A stretch of 57,208 nucleotides of DNA from Alphaproteobacteria bacterium (GTDB lineage: Bacteria > Pseudomonadota > Alphaproteobacteria > UBA6615): positions 1 through 57,208 of the forward strand of contig SHWB01000012.1 in assembly GCA_009691025.1 (NCBI GenBank), read 5' to 3'. A program made the translations under genes and the position numbers. Shown here one piece after another: positions 1 to 8,706 of the stretch (positions are counted from its first letter, which is position 1; each line of letters opens with the position of its first letter). Below the pieces are notes generated by a model that was not told the DNA's origin, searched no databases, and saw nothing but the letters and a program-made list of their open reading frames with translations.

Positions 1-88
1 GCGCTTTGCCGATCTCCCATACCTTTTCGCACCAGGGAATCAAAACTTTTCCGTCAATTACAATTTCTTCCAAGTTCAATTTTTTCAT
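1..88 (-). CDS. partial N-terminus of an unrecognised protein (runs off the left edge)
   Basis: An open frame starts at an ATG at 88-86 on the minus strand and runs off the window after 29 codons. It begins MKKLNLEEIVIDGKVLIPWC. It is AT-rich compared with most of the window and no clear Shine-Dalgarno precedes it. I do not recognise the family, and coding status rests only on an open, sensible-looking N-terminus beside a transposase remnant. Confidence 0.35.
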   Translation of the reverse strand, partial: MKKLNLEEIVIDGKVLIPWCEKVWEIGKA

Positions 89-129
89 AGCAAATAAGAA
101 ATTTAACCGTGTCCTTGGCGAATTCGTAA

Positions 130-291
130 TTACGCAGCGACGGGAGTGTAGAAAAGACCTTGGCAATGCTGCTGCCATCTGTAGGAGTTCATTACCGCAC
201 AGGCAGGACGAGGTTTTCCTGACTTCTCGTCTGGGGTGTTCCCACTGAGCGACTGATGAATGCGACTGCTGTTGTAATAGAAGCCGTAGCC
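130..291 (-). pseudogene. C-terminal remnant of an rve/DDE-type insertion sequence transposase
   Basis: Read on the minus strand, this frame gives YYNSSRIHQSLSGNTPDE and ends in CQGLFYTPVAA before a TAA at 132-130. The tyrosine-asparagine / RxHQSL / TP pattern is the usual C-terminal end of IS3/IS481-like integrase-core transposases. An in-frame TGA lies just upstream of the first glycine codon and the catalytic core is absent, so only a stump remains. It supports the view that the first 3 kb is a mobile-element graveyard. The exact IS family cannot be settled from this fragment. Confidence 0.6.
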
Positions 292-684
292 TCACATTTG
301 ACGTACCGACAGTTCGAATCCAATTCTGAACCCCAAGCACTCAATTCACTGAATCTGCAATCCTTAGACGGTTTGCGATCCGGTACGTTCTGGCCCGCCA
401 GAACCAACACCTCCAACTCGCTCAAGCGACGTTGATGCCGCGAACCGTGTGGGGCGTAGCGGTTTCTGTAGATCTTCAGCGAAGTCGGGAACTTGTTTGC
501 GTTGTCACGGCATACAGTATTAGCGGCTAATCACCGCTTGTTACTGAAAAAACTCTGGGTATTTGGTCATCAGTAACTCAAGCCGTGGTGGTTCAATGAA
601 AGGGCTAGGTCACTAAAAATTTACGTCAGCTGAGGTTAACTTGATGATGCTGTCTCTCATGCTTACTGCGACAGAACCGGCTAA
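292..684. other. gene-free, lower-GC stretch
   Basis: I see no supported gene here. The composition is less GC-rich than the rest of the window. It contains one copy of a 20-bp repeat (442-461) that recurs at 1996-2015 on the far side of the serine hydrolase gene. Confidence 0.5.
442..461 (+). repeat. 20-bp direct repeat, left copy
   Basis: The sequence gaaccgtgtggggcgtagcg occurs here and again, identical and in the same orientation, at 1996-2015. The two copies bracket the NylB-like hydrolase gene. They may be remnants of the same insertion-sequence end. Confidence 0.75.
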
Positions 685-1938
685 CTAGCCAGGGCTGTCA
701 ATCGCCGCCTCAAACAGCGCATACAACTCCTTATGCATCGGCCCCTCGCTATGCATGGCGGTCTGAACCAGCACGGTCTGGCTGGCGCGGTCTACCAGCA
801 GGCGCTGCCCAAGATGACCGTTCATCATCAGCCACGCGCCGCTCGGGCGCGGCTGCCAGAAGAAGTTTTTGTAGCCCATGTCGGCCCGCATCGTGCCGTA
901 GCGCACTTGGGCGTCCTGTGGGCCGTGGCTGGCGCAGTCGGCCAGCCAGGCTCGGCTAACAATCTGCCGGCCCTGCATCTCGCCCTGCTGCGCCACCAGC
1001 TGGCCCAGCCGGGCCCAGTCGCGCAGGCGGGCGCCAAAGCCGACGCAGTTGTATTCGTGGCCCAGCGCATCGGTTAGCCAACTGGCGTCGGCCTCGGCGC
1101 CCATCGGTTGCCACAGCTGCGCCTGGGCGAACTGCGCCAGACTGCCACCGCTCACGGCGCGCAGCACCATGCCCATGGTCAGCGGGCACAGCTCGTTGTA
1201 GTTGTACCGTTGACCTGGGGGCTCACTCACCTCGCTCCACTCTCGAACTACTTTCTCAAGATCGGTGCCGACGGTTCTGGCCGACGGTAAGCCAGTAATG
1301 CTCGGCACATCTATTCTCCCCGAATCACCCTCATGATCAACTTTAGCGCCGCTCGACATGTTGAGGAGGTGCCGCATCGGTATTTTGCCGTGGAGCGTAC
1401 CGCGAAGACTTTCGGCATAGTCCTGAGGCACGTCGTCGAGAGAGCCGATCAGGCGCCGATCAAGCGCGATCCCAACCAGAAGCGATGTGACGCTCTTTGC
1501 CATGGACCAACTCTGAAACCGCATACTGGAATCCCGTCCAAAGCGGTAATGCTCGGACCAAACCCGGCCCTTGCGCGCGATCAGCAGGCCGGTCACCGGC
1601 CACTGGTCCAGGTAGTCTGACACGCTGCGGCGCGAGAAGCCCAAGCGGTAGCTCACATCCTTGGGCTCCGCTTGCAGCGGGCTGGCCTGGGTCGGGGCGG
1701 CAATCAGGTGGTGCCGGAACATGGCCTCGAAGCCGCCCGAGAAGTTGCCAGCCCGGTAGGGGCGGTAGGCCTCCCAGCGCGGCATCTGGCCTGGCGGGCC
1801 CCAGCCGGTGGGGTAGCCCTGGGCCTCCCCCCAGTCGCCGGCGGGCTGTGCCTCCGTCCGGCCGGGCCAGAAGCCAGCAGCTGCGCCAAGCAGCGCGCTA
1901 CCGTAACCGGCTATCAGAAGTTGTCTCCGGTTCAACAT
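685..1938 (-). CDS. NylB-like serine hydrolase (class C beta-lactamase fold)
   Basis: This 417-residue protein belongs to the serine beta-lactamase/6-aminohexanoate-dimer hydrolase superfamily. The nucleophile motif SMAK is at about residues 145-148, identical to the NylB-type S-x-x-K. A tyrosine motif YNYNE lies near 245-249 and a third-motif-like NGHLG near the C-terminus. The chosen ATG at 1938 begins MLNRRQLLIAG, a twin-arginine-like export signal followed by a hydrophobic stretch, with GGAAAG just upstream; the open frame extends further but without export logic. Substrate could be an amide, ester or lactam and is not determinable here. It sits between 20-bp direct repeats in a lower-GC island with a transposase stump, so recent acquisition is likely. 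Confidence 0.85.
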   Translation of the reverse strand: MLNRRQLLIAGYGSALLGAAAGFWPGRTEAQPAGDWGEAQGYPTGWGPPGQMPRWEAYRPYRAGNFSGGFEAMFRHHLIAAPTQASPLQAEPKDVSYRLGFSRRSVSDYLDQWPVTGLLIARKGRVWSEHYRFGRDSSMRFQSWSMAKSVTSLLVGIALDRRLIGSLDDVPQDYAESLRGTLHGKIPMRHLLNMSSGAKVDHEGDSGRIDVPSITGLPSARTVGTDLEKVVREWSEVSEPPGQRYNYNELCPLTMGMVLRAVSGGSLAQFAQAQLWQPMGAEADASWLTDALGHEYNCVGFGARLRDWARLGQLVAQQGEMQGRQIVSRAWLADCASHGPQDAQVRYGTMRADMGYKNFFWQPRPSGAWLMMNGHLGQRLLVDRASQTVLVQTAMHSEGPMHKELYALFEAAIDSPG

Positions 1939-1995
1939 AACGGGCTTTCCAATTAAACTATCGCTTAAACCCGCGCCACGTGACCCGGTTGAAGT

Positions 1996-2015
1996 GAACC
2001 GTGTGGGGCGTAGCG
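1996..2015 (+). repeat. 20-bp direct repeat, right copy
   Basis: Identical to 442-461 and in the same orientation; it lies just upstream of the hydrolase start. Confidence 0.75.
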
Positions 2016-2840
2016 CCAAAACCTCCTGATTTTTTCAAGTTTGGTTCCGAGGCTGGTCGTTGGCGGTTTCGGCGAAAAGTGCTCTGAACCTTGGCGAACG
2101 AAAGTTCGTGGTGCGGTGGGGTTTGCGATCAATTATGCCTTTAAACAGTGCAGCCGGAAAGCCTCAAGCAGATCCGGGCGCCAGCGGCTATGGCCTCCTG
2201 CAAAAAACTAGCCGCAGACGCGGCGCAGACGACGCTGATGGTAGTGGAGTTCCAGCGGTGGTATCGGGAGCAGCGTGAGGCTGCCGATACCACCGCTGAA
2301 TCTCACCAACCCAGCGCATAACATCGTCGAAGCCAATCATGACTACGCGCCCCCGGACGCCGTGACGCTGTTCTACATCGCGGTGGACCCGGCGGAGTTG
2401 TGGGCGGGGCAGCGGCGAAAGTGAAGGAATTTGCCGCGTATTGCGGGGGTGAACTTACGCATGGCGGCTCCTATCGCACGGCTGTTGGTGCCGACCGTGA
2501 ACGAGCGCTTGGCCCGCCTTTGTTTTTCTGGCTGGGCTGGCAGCGCTCAGATTTAACATTGTATACAAAAGGCGCCGGCTGAACCCTTGTTGCGCGCGCG
2601 GTGGCGATCCATAGTTGGCTATCTGTCAGCGGCGCGAATGGTCGGCCGGCTCGACCGCATCACACTGCCGGCCTTCCGCCAGGCCGCAATGGTCCTCGTG
2701 ACCGTCGGTTCCCCGTCGACGGCTGTCACAATCGCTTGGGAAGACACTATCGAGCGGGCAATCGACGAACTGGAGAGGCGCGATGCAGCCCTCCTGCGAG
2801 AACGGCTGGCGGGGGAAGGCCGCACGTCACGGACAGGCCA
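2016..2840. other. stretch without an assignable gene; decayed mobile DNA suspected
   Basis: No frame here matches a family I recognise. Visible structures are a 15-bp perfect inverted repeat (2253-2298) and the palindrome ttgtatacaa at 2559-2568, which resembles GntR/FadR-type operators but has no regulator nearby. An open frame at 2587-2844 (85 codons) shows no family signature. Its stop overlaps the stop of the response-regulator fragment on the other strand within one CTAG. Confidence 0.4.
2253..2298. repeat. 15-bp perfect inverted repeat (stem-loop)
   Basis: Arms cagcggtggtatcgg (2253-2267) and ccgataccaccgctg (2284-2298) are exact reverse complements around a 16-nt loop. There is no T-tract after the stem, so a rho-independent terminator is not favoured. 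It may be a mobile-element structure. Confidence 0.65.
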
Positions 2841-3149
2841 CTAGCCAATCAGCTCTTCCAACACCCAGCGCAGGTCCTCAGCCTCGAAAGGCTTTCGAAG
2901 ACGAGGCACTGTCTGCAGGCGAGGCGGAAGCACCAGCCCGGCGTAGGCGGTGGCGATAATGAACGGCACGCCTTCTTCGGCCAGAAGATCGGCCACGAGA
3001 TAGGACGGAGCGCCGTTGAGGTTGATGTAGAGTAAGGCGACGTCGAAGCCGCCTTCGGTCACCGCAAGCCGTGTAGCTTGGACGTCGGTGGCGGTCGCAA
3101 GCCTCGCGTCCATGGCCACCTCAACTTTGAGGACGCCGTGCCGGCGCAT
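2841..3149 (-). pseudogene. N-terminally truncated response-regulator receiver domain
   Basis: The 102 residues match the C-terminal two thirds of a CheY-like receiver domain: a segment equivalent to LLDxNLNG, then GVPFIIATAY (Thr switch region) and the conserved lysine in RKPFEAEDL. The N-terminal strand with the acidic pair is missing, because an in-frame TGA lies about 18 codons upstream of the first ATG. At the phosphoacceptor position the sequence reads LLYINLNG, with Tyr where Asp is expected. Both defects suggest a non-functional relic. No histidine kinase is nearby. Confidence 0.6.
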
Positions 3150-3228
3150 TGCCTCTTGGAAATCAGCGCGGTGATCGGCAAGCTGGTCCCCGTACCGTAG
3201 TCGTCATCTACCCCAAAGGGAGAGAGAC

Positions 3229-3810
3229 ATGTCTGTTCCAGAGGGCGCAGCGCCCAAACTGACAAAGGAGTTTATCGATAGCCGAGTCGCCCGGTTCAAA
3301 GATGTGATAAAAAATCGTGGCTCATTCGGCGGCGTGGTTGACTCGCACATCGAACAGCACCGCAAGAAAATCTATCCTGTGATGGGCTCTAACGTGACGA
3401 GCGGCGATGCAGCGGCTGCTCAACTCGCACCCGAGGGGCGCTTTTCAATCAACTTCATGCAATGCGGGCCCGGCAAGTATCCGGCGATGCACGCGCACGA
3501 CACGCTGGAAGTGTTCATCCCGATTACCGGGCGCTGGAGGTTTTTCTTCGAGGAAGACGGCAAAACCGTTGAGATCGAGGGTGAACCCTATGATGTCGTT
3601 TCTGCGCCCATCGGCATGATGCGCACCCTTCAGAATATTTCTGACAAGCCTGCCATTGTCATGGCTGTAATCGGCCTCGACGACGACGACCGCGCCGGAT
3701 TGGGCTATGTCGAGGAACAGGCAAAGGCATTCAGGAAAGCAGGGGTGTCGTGGGACGACCGGTGGATTCTGAAATCGGGGCCCGAGATCGAAGAAGGTGA
3801 TCGGTTCTAA
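3229..3810 (+). CDS. cupin-domain protein
   Basis: A 193-residue protein starting at an ATG preceded by GGGAGAGAG. The central part has a cupin signature: a histidine pair in MHAHDTLEVFIPITG (about residues 84-98), the glycine-rich turn, and a second motif with PIGMMRTLQN. One histidine of the second motif appears replaced, so metal binding is uncertain. Cupins of this type are often small dioxygenases, isomerases or sensory proteins; nothing in the sequence fixes the substrate. It is flanked by the degenerate response-regulator fragment and a VOC gene and is probably monocistronic. Confidence 0.8.
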   Translation: MSVPEGAAPKLTKEFIDSRVARFKDVIKNRGSFGGVVDSHIEQHRKKIYPVMGSNVTSGDAAAAQLAPEGRFSINFMQCGPGKYPAMHAHDTLEVFIPITGRWRFFFEEDGKTVEIEGEPYDVVSAPIGMMRTLQNISDKPAIVMAVIGLDDDDRAGLGYVEEQAKAFRKAGVSWDDRWILKSGPEIEEGDRF

Positions 3811-4061
3811 CTTCCGGCGTTGAAACCGGTGGCATTCGACAGCCGGTCTGCGCGTAGAGGCGATGGCGATCAGGCAGCGGACGGCTCGCGCATTGGAGTG
3901 GCCTGTGCCGTTTCCTCGCAGTCCGCCACCCTGCTTCGCGTGATCGCTGCCCGGGCTCGCGCGCGGCGGCAAAAGGGGAGCCGTCGGCACAATTGTGCGT
4001 CTCCGGCCGCCAAGGGTGGCGAGTCCGCCCGCCCCTGGCCGCCGCGAGGTCGCACGCCGCG

Positions 4062-4439
4062 TCAGCCGCGCTGCAGGGCGCAGATCTTGTTTCCGTAGGG
4101 ATCGCGCAGATAGGCGAGATGAATGGTGCCGGCCGCGCCCTCGCGCGGGCCGGGCGGGTTCTCGATGCTCTTGCCGCCGTTGGCGACGCCGGCGGCGTGG
4201 AAGGCCATCACCTTCTCCGGGCTGTCGCAGGCGAAGCCGATGGTGCCGCCATTGGCATGGCAGGCCGCCTTGCCGTCGATCGGCTTGCTGATGCCGAAGG
4301 TTCCGGTCGACGTGCGATAGAAGACCCGGCCCCGGGGATCGATCTTGCCTTCTGGAACGCCGACGACGGCGAGCACGGCATCGTAGAATTTCTTCGACAC
4401 GGCGACGTCATCCGCGCCGATCATCACATGCGAGAACAT
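4062..4439 (-). CDS. VOC (glyoxalase/bleomycin-resistance) family protein
   Basis: A 125-residue single-module vicinal-oxygen-chelate protein. It begins MFSHVMIGADDVAVSKKFYD, the usual first strand and helix, and ends with LAYLRDPYGNKICAL, the conserved DPxGN-like last strand. The start at 4439 has GGGAGAAGG about 6 nt upstream; the open frame continues to 4559 but that extension is unrelated in character. Such proteins act as lyases, dioxygenases or resistance proteins, and the substrate is not evident. It is transcribed divergently from the FAD monooxygenase. Confidence 0.85.
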   Translation of the reverse strand: MFSHVMIGADDVAVSKKFYDAVLAVVGVPEGKIDPRGRVFYRTSTGTFGISKPIDGKAACHANGGTIGFACDSPEKVMAFHAAGVANGGKSIENPPGPREGAAGTIHLAYLRDPYGNKICALQRG

Positions 4440-4853
4440 GGCACCTTCTCCCTTGTCCGGCCGGTCGCCGCAACGGCGCATCTCCGGCGCAACCGGCGGT
4501 GAGGGTATCAGCCGTGCCGTCCGCGCGAAAGGAAGGGGTTTCCCCCGTCTTCCTTGCAAGCGGGCTCGCCGAGCCGCCCGGCACCACGTTCAGCGCCGAC
4601 CTGTCGTCGGACCGCCAGACCAGCGCCGATTCCGGCATGACGGTATGGCCGAGGCCGCGGCCCGCGAGTTCGAGGCACAGGGTTGGCGTTTCAGCGCGGT
4701 CCATCGCCGGATTTGAATAACGTTTATAGCCGAATTGTTTTCTGGATAACCGGATTCGCCGGTGGTGGAGTAGCAATCCGCCGTTGCACGACGGCGAGGG
4801 ACGTGCGCGGGCGGCACCGGCGTGTCGCGTGCCGCCCGACGGGAGTCTGTGGC

Positions 4854-5984
4854 ATGCGCATCGCCGTTCTCGGCAGCGGCCCGGCCGGGCTGTATTTCTC
4901 GACGCTGTGGAAGCAGCGCCACCCCGCCGACACCGTTGCGACCTTCGAGCAGAGTCCGGCCGGCGCCACGTGGGGCTTCGGCGTCGTCTTCTCCGGCCGC
5001 GCGCTCGACTTCCTGCGCGGCGACGATCCGGAGACCTGGGACCTGATCACGCCGCGGATGGAGACCTGGCAGGGCATCACCCTGTTCCATCCGGACGGCA
5101 CGGTGGCGATCGACGGCATCGGCTTCTCGGCGATCGGCCGGCTTGAGCTCCTGCTGCTGCTGCAGGACCGCGCGCGCGCGACCGGCGTCGAACTGCATTT
5201 CGACCGCCCCGTCGCGAGCCTCGACGGCCTGCAGGACGCCGACCTGATCGTCGGCGCCGACGGCCTCAATTCGGTGGTGCGGCGTGCCCATGAGGGCGAC
5301 TTCGCCATGTCGCTGTCCTATCTCGCCAACAAATTCGCCTGGTACGGCACGACGAAGGTCTTCGAGACGCTGTCGCATACCTTCGTCACGACGAAGGACG
5401 GGCCGTTCAACGCGCATCATTACCGCTACGCGCCCGGCATGAGCACCTTTCTCGTCGAGACCGACCGCGACACATGGCTGCGCGCCGGCTTCGCGACGCT
5501 GGACGAGGCGGCGTCCCGCGCGAAGCTCGAAGCGATCTTCGCCGGGGCGCTGGACGGCCGGCCGCTGATCTCTAACCGCTCGGCCTGGCGCAACTTTCCG
5601 CTGCTGTGGAACGATCGCTGGTCGCATTTGAACCGCGTGCTGGTCGGCGACGCGCTGCACACCGCGCATTTCTCGATCGGCGCGGGCACGCGGCTCGCGA
5701 TTGAGGACGCCATCGCGCTGATGCGGGCACTGGAAGATCATCCCGGCGATCTGCGCGCCGGCCTCGAAGCCTATGAGGCGGCACGCCGTCCGGTGGTGGC
5801 GAATCTGGTGCGCGCGGCCGGCGAGAGCGCCGCCTGGTACGAGAATTTCGGCACGCACATGAAGCTGGCGCCGCTGGATTTCGCCTACAGCTACATCACC
5901 CGCTCCGGCCGCATCGACAACGACCGTCTGCGAGCGGTGGCGCCCGCTTTCATGGCGCGCTACGAGGCCCGAAAGGCGAAGTGA
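4854..5984 (+). CDS. FAD-dependent aromatic monooxygenase (anthraniloyl/salicylyl-CoA hydroxylase-like N-domain)
   Basis: A 376-residue group A flavoprotein monooxygenase. The dinucleotide motif GSGPAG is at residues 7-12, a DG-type motif IVGADGLNSVVRR near 135, and the second FAD motif GDALHTAHFSIGAG near 264. These resemble the FAD module of anthraniloyl-CoA monooxygenase and salicylyl-CoA 5-hydroxylase, here as a stand-alone protein without the C-terminal OYE-like reductase module. The start has GGGAG 8 nt upstream. The following thioesterase-type gene overlaps it by ATGA, so the pair probably served aryl-CoA metabolism. The aromatic substrate is inference. Confidence 0.8.
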   Translation: MRIAVLGSGPAGLYFSTLWKQRHPADTVATFEQSPAGATWGFGVVFSGRALDFLRGDDPETWDLITPRMETWQGITLFHPDGTVAIDGIGFSAIGRLELLLLLQDRARATGVELHFDRPVASLDGLQDADLIVGADGLNSVVRRAHEGDFAMSLSYLANKFAWYGTTKVFETLSHTFVTTKDGPFNAHHYRYAPGMSTFLVETDRDTWLRAGFATLDEAASRAKLEAIFAGALDGRPLISNRSAWRNFPLLWNDRWSHLNRVLVGDALHTAHFSIGAGTRLAIEDAIALMRALEDHPGDLRAGLEAYEAARRPVVANLVRAAGESAAWYENFGTHMKLAPLDFAYSYITRSGRIDNDRLRAVAPAFMARYEARKAK

Positions 5985-6248
5985 TGAGCGAACCGGCCAC
6001 GCAGGGCGTCAGCCGGCGCACCATAGTCGTCGAGTTCGGCGACTGCGACCCGGCGAGCCTCGTCTATTACCCGAATTATTTCCTCTGGTTCGACCAGGGC
6101 ACTCACCATCTGTTAGCCGCCGCTCGGCCTCGACTGGGCCAGGGAGATGGCGACCGCTGGCCGTCCGGGCGCCAAGTACCTGTCGGCCTACATGGACCGC
6201 ATGCGGGCGGACAGTCAGCAGATCGCGCGCAACTGGGACAAGGAATAG
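5984..6248 (+). pseudogene. frameshifted 4-hydroxybenzoyl-CoA thioesterase-like gene
   Basis: The first 45 codons read as a hot-dog-fold thioesterase: VEFGDCDPASLVYYPNYFLW, with the catalytic-type Asp and the YYPNYF signature, then FDQGTHHLL. At about 6120 the reading frame breaks. Continuing in the next frame gives GLDWAREMA, the expected continuation, and then a short tail ending NWDKE before TAG at 6246-6248. Total length is well short of the usual 135-150 residues. The ATG overlaps the stop of the upstream monooxygenase. I judge it a decayed gene with a frameshift and probable deletion. Confidence 0.65.
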
Positions 6249-6347
6249 TCCTTCCGCGGCGCGGAATAGACCATCGCCGATCCCTTTGGCCCGCGCCTGC
6301 GATGGGCTAGGATCGGCGACGACACGCAGCGAAGACAGGACGCGGTC

Positions 6348-7415
6348 ATGTATCTGAGTTATTTCAACACGCCGCTGCATCCGGCGGGGCGGCCGGAGAG
6401 CGAGACTCTAGCCGATGATCGCGACGCCATCGTGCTGGCCGACCGTCTCGGCTACCGCGAGGCCTTCGTCGGCGAGCGCCTGTCCGATACCGGCAACGTC
6501 ATCTCCAGCGCCGTCATCTTCCTCGCCTCGCTGCTGCCGCTGACCGAGCGCATCGTGCTCGCCAGCAGCACGACGGTGCCGCTGATGCATCCGGCGCTCA
6601 CCGCCGTCCATGCCGCGATGTTAGACAACATGGCCAAGGGCCGCTTTGTCCTCGGCATCGCGCCGGGCAACGATGCCGATGCCGAACTGCTCGAGACGCT
6701 GAAGGAAGACCACACCGCGCTGTTCTTCGAGGCGATCGACCTGATCCTCGCGGGCTGGGCCAGCGAGCCGCCCTACGGGCTGAAGACGCCGCACTGGACG
6801 ATCACGACCGAGCGCACCTTATACCCGGCCACCGGCCTCGGCTATCTGCACCGGCCCTACCGGGACCGGCTGCCGGAGATCGTCGTCACGCTGGGCGCCG
6901 CTTTCGCCGCCCTCGCCGAGGGCAGCGGCGCGCGCGGCTTCCATTTGCTGTCGGCCGACACGCTGCCGGCCACGGCGCTCGCCGCGCAGCGGCAGAGCCA
7001 TGCGAAGGGCTGCGCCGCCGCCGGCAAGCCCGCCAACCCGCGCGACTGGCGCGTGGCGCGCACGATCTTCGTCGCCGACGACGCCGCCACCGCGCGCCGC
7101 TACGGCAAGGACGGCAGCGACAGCCCCTACCGCGCCTATCATCTGCGCGCCGCGGCGAGGCTGGCGCGCGCCGGGCACCGCGACGGCGCCGTCGATGCCG
7201 ACCGCCTCGTCGACGCGCAGGTGATCGCCGGCACGCCGGACGAGGTCGTCGAGGCGATCGCCGCGCTGCGCGCCCAGGCCGGCCCCTTCGGCACGCTGGT
7301 CTATACCGGCGTCGACTGGGCCGACCCGTCGCTCGCCCGTCGCTCCATGACCCTGATGGCCGAACAGGTGATGCCGCGCCTAGATGCCGCGCTCGCCCGT
7401 TACGCCGCCGCCTGA
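6348..7415 (+). CDS. LLM-class (luciferase-like) flavin-dependent oxidoreductase
   Basis: A 355-residue TIM-barrel monooxygenase of the bacterial luciferase-like superfamily. It opens MYLSYFNTPLHPAGRP, has EAFVGERLSD (equivalent of the xxGEHH region), a variable-to-conserved run MAKGRFVLGIAPGND typical of these enzymes, and a C-terminal half ending with LMAEQVMPRL. Such proteins use reduced FMN supplied by a separate reductase; the flavin reductase at 15396-15902 is a possible partner. The next gene is a paralogue 25 nt downstream, so the two form a tandem duplicate pair. Confidence 0.85.
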   Translation: MYLSYFNTPLHPAGRPESETLADDRDAIVLADRLGYREAFVGERLSDTGNVISSAVIFLASLLPLTERIVLASSTTVPLMHPALTAVHAAMLDNMAKGRFVLGIAPGNDADAELLETLKEDHTALFFEAIDLILAGWASEPPYGLKTPHWTITTERTLYPATGLGYLHRPYRDRLPEIVVTLGAAFAALAEGSGARGFHLLSADTLPATALAAQRQSHAKGCAAAGKPANPRDWRVARTIFVADDAATARRYGKDGSDSPYRAYHLRAAARLARAGHRDGAVDADRLVDAQVIAGTPDEVVEAIAALRAQAGPFGTLVYTGVDWADPSLARRSMTLMAEQVMPRLDAALARYAAA

Positions 7416-7440
7416 TACCGCCCCGTTCGCGGAGAGAGCG

Positions 7441-8550
7441 ATGAAGCTTGGATTGTTCATGATGCCCATCCACCCGCCGGCGCGGGTCTGGGCCGAATCG
7501 CTGGACGAGGACCGCGAGTGCATCCTGCTCGCCGACCGCGTCGGCTTCGCCGAGGCGTTCATCGGCGAGCACCTGACCGACCGTGCGGAGTCGATCCCCT
7601 CCTGCATGATGTTCATCGCCTCGGTCGCCAACGCCGCGAAGCACATCCTATTCGCGACCGGCACGGCCAACCTCGCGCAGATCCACCCGGCCATCATCGC
7701 CGCCAATGTGGCCATGCTCGACCACATGCTGCAGGGCCGCCTCATCTTCGGCATCAGCCCCGGCGCCGTGCAGTCCGACGCCGAGATCCTCGGCCTGCTC
7801 GACGATGACCGCAACGCCATGTTCGCCGAGGCGATCGATATGATCATGGCGATCTGGACGCAGGAGGCGCCGTACGATTTCAAGGGCAAGCGCTGGACCG
7901 TCGGCACGGCCGCCACGCTCGACCGCGAGGCCGGCATCGGCGTGATGCACCGGCCGTTCCAGACGCCATATCCGGAGATCGTCGGCTCGGTCGTCGCACC
8001 CTTCTCGCCGGGCATCATCAAGATGGGCGAGCGCGGCTTCCACCCCGCGTCGGCCAATCTGATGCACGCCAATTGGCTGGCCGGGCATTTCAACGCCTAC
8101 GCCCAGGGCTGCGCCAATGCCGGCCTGCCGGCCGACCGCAGCCACTGGCGCATCTGCCGCAACGTCTTCGTCGCCGACGACGAGGCCACCGCGCGCGCCT
8201 ATGGCGGCGACGACAGCACCAGCCCCTACAGGCTTGCCTGCCACCTCGTGCTGAAGAAGCTGGAGATGGCCAACCGCCTGATGTGCTTCAAGGCCAACAA
8301 GGACCAGCCCGACGCGGCGCTAACGCTCGACTGGGTGACCGAGGAGCTGGGCATCGTCGGCACGGTCGACAGCGTCGTCGACCAGATCCTCGATCTGCAC
8401 GCGCGCACCGGCGGCTTCGGCACGCTGCTCTACGCCTGCATGGACTGGCTCGATCCGAAGCTGGCGAAGCGCTCGATGGAGCTGATGGGCGAGCAGGTCA
8501 TGCCGCGTGTCAACGCCGCGCTGGCCCGCTCGCAGGCCGCCGCGCAGTAG
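7441..8550 (+). CDS. LLM-class flavin-dependent oxidoreductase (paralogue of the upstream gene)
   Basis: A 369-residue luciferase-like monooxygenase. It starts MKLGLFMMPIHPPAR at 7441 with GGAGAGAG just upstream; an earlier in-frame ATG at 7384 lies inside the previous gene. EAFIGEHLTDR and GRLIFGISPGA match the conserved flavin/F420-binding regions of the family. The same architecture, including the final EQVMPRV segment, is found in the upstream gene, which indicates duplication. The two probably act on related substrates in a shared operon. The substrate is unknown. Confidence 0.87.
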   Translation: MKLGLFMMPIHPPARVWAESLDEDRECILLADRVGFAEAFIGEHLTDRAESIPSCMMFIASVANAAKHILFATGTANLAQIHPAIIAANVAMLDHMLQGRLIFGISPGAVQSDAEILGLLDDDRNAMFAEAIDMIMAIWTQEAPYDFKGKRWTVGTAATLDREAGIGVMHRPFQTPYPEIVGSVVAPFSPGIIKMGERGFHPASANLMHANWLAGHFNAYAQGCANAGLPADRSHWRICRNVFVADDEATARAYGGDDSTSPYRLACHLVLKKLEMANRLMCFKANKDQPDAALTLDWVTEELGIVGTVDSVVDQILDLHARTGGFGTLLYACMDWLDPKLAKRSMELMGEQVMPRVNAALARSQAAAQ

Positions 8551-8587
8551 GAGCGGGAGCCGACCTGCCAGGCTGCGATTTCCGCCC

Positions 8588-8706
8588 GTAGTCCCGGGCT
8601 GAGCGCAGCGCAGACCCGGGACCCATGAACACGGCACGGGCCCGGTTCCTCGCCGTCCGGTGTTCATGGCCCCCGGCTCGCGCGGCTACGCCGCTTGGCC
8701 GGGGCG
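8588..8706. repeat. intergenic palindromic repeat element (family A)
   Basis: Arms built on cccgggctgagcgcagcgca and a matching right arm flank a core inverted repeat, ccatgaacac (8623-8632) / gtgttcatgg (8660-8669). A related element is at 15955-16078. The sequence sits exactly where the upstream half of a crotonase gene is missing. Confidence 0.65.

Noticed and set aside
2559-2568. ttgtatacaa as a functional GntR operator
   Set aside because: Only a 10-bp palindrome with no regulator or target gene next to it; chance is adequate.
2587-2844. An 85-codon open frame as a real gene
   Set aside because: No ribosome site of note, no family motif, and it lies in eroded mobile DNA; left unassigned.
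4590-5858. A 422-codon minus-strand open frame
   Set aside because: Antisense shadow of the FAD monooxygenase gene, which has clear FAD motifs on the + strand.
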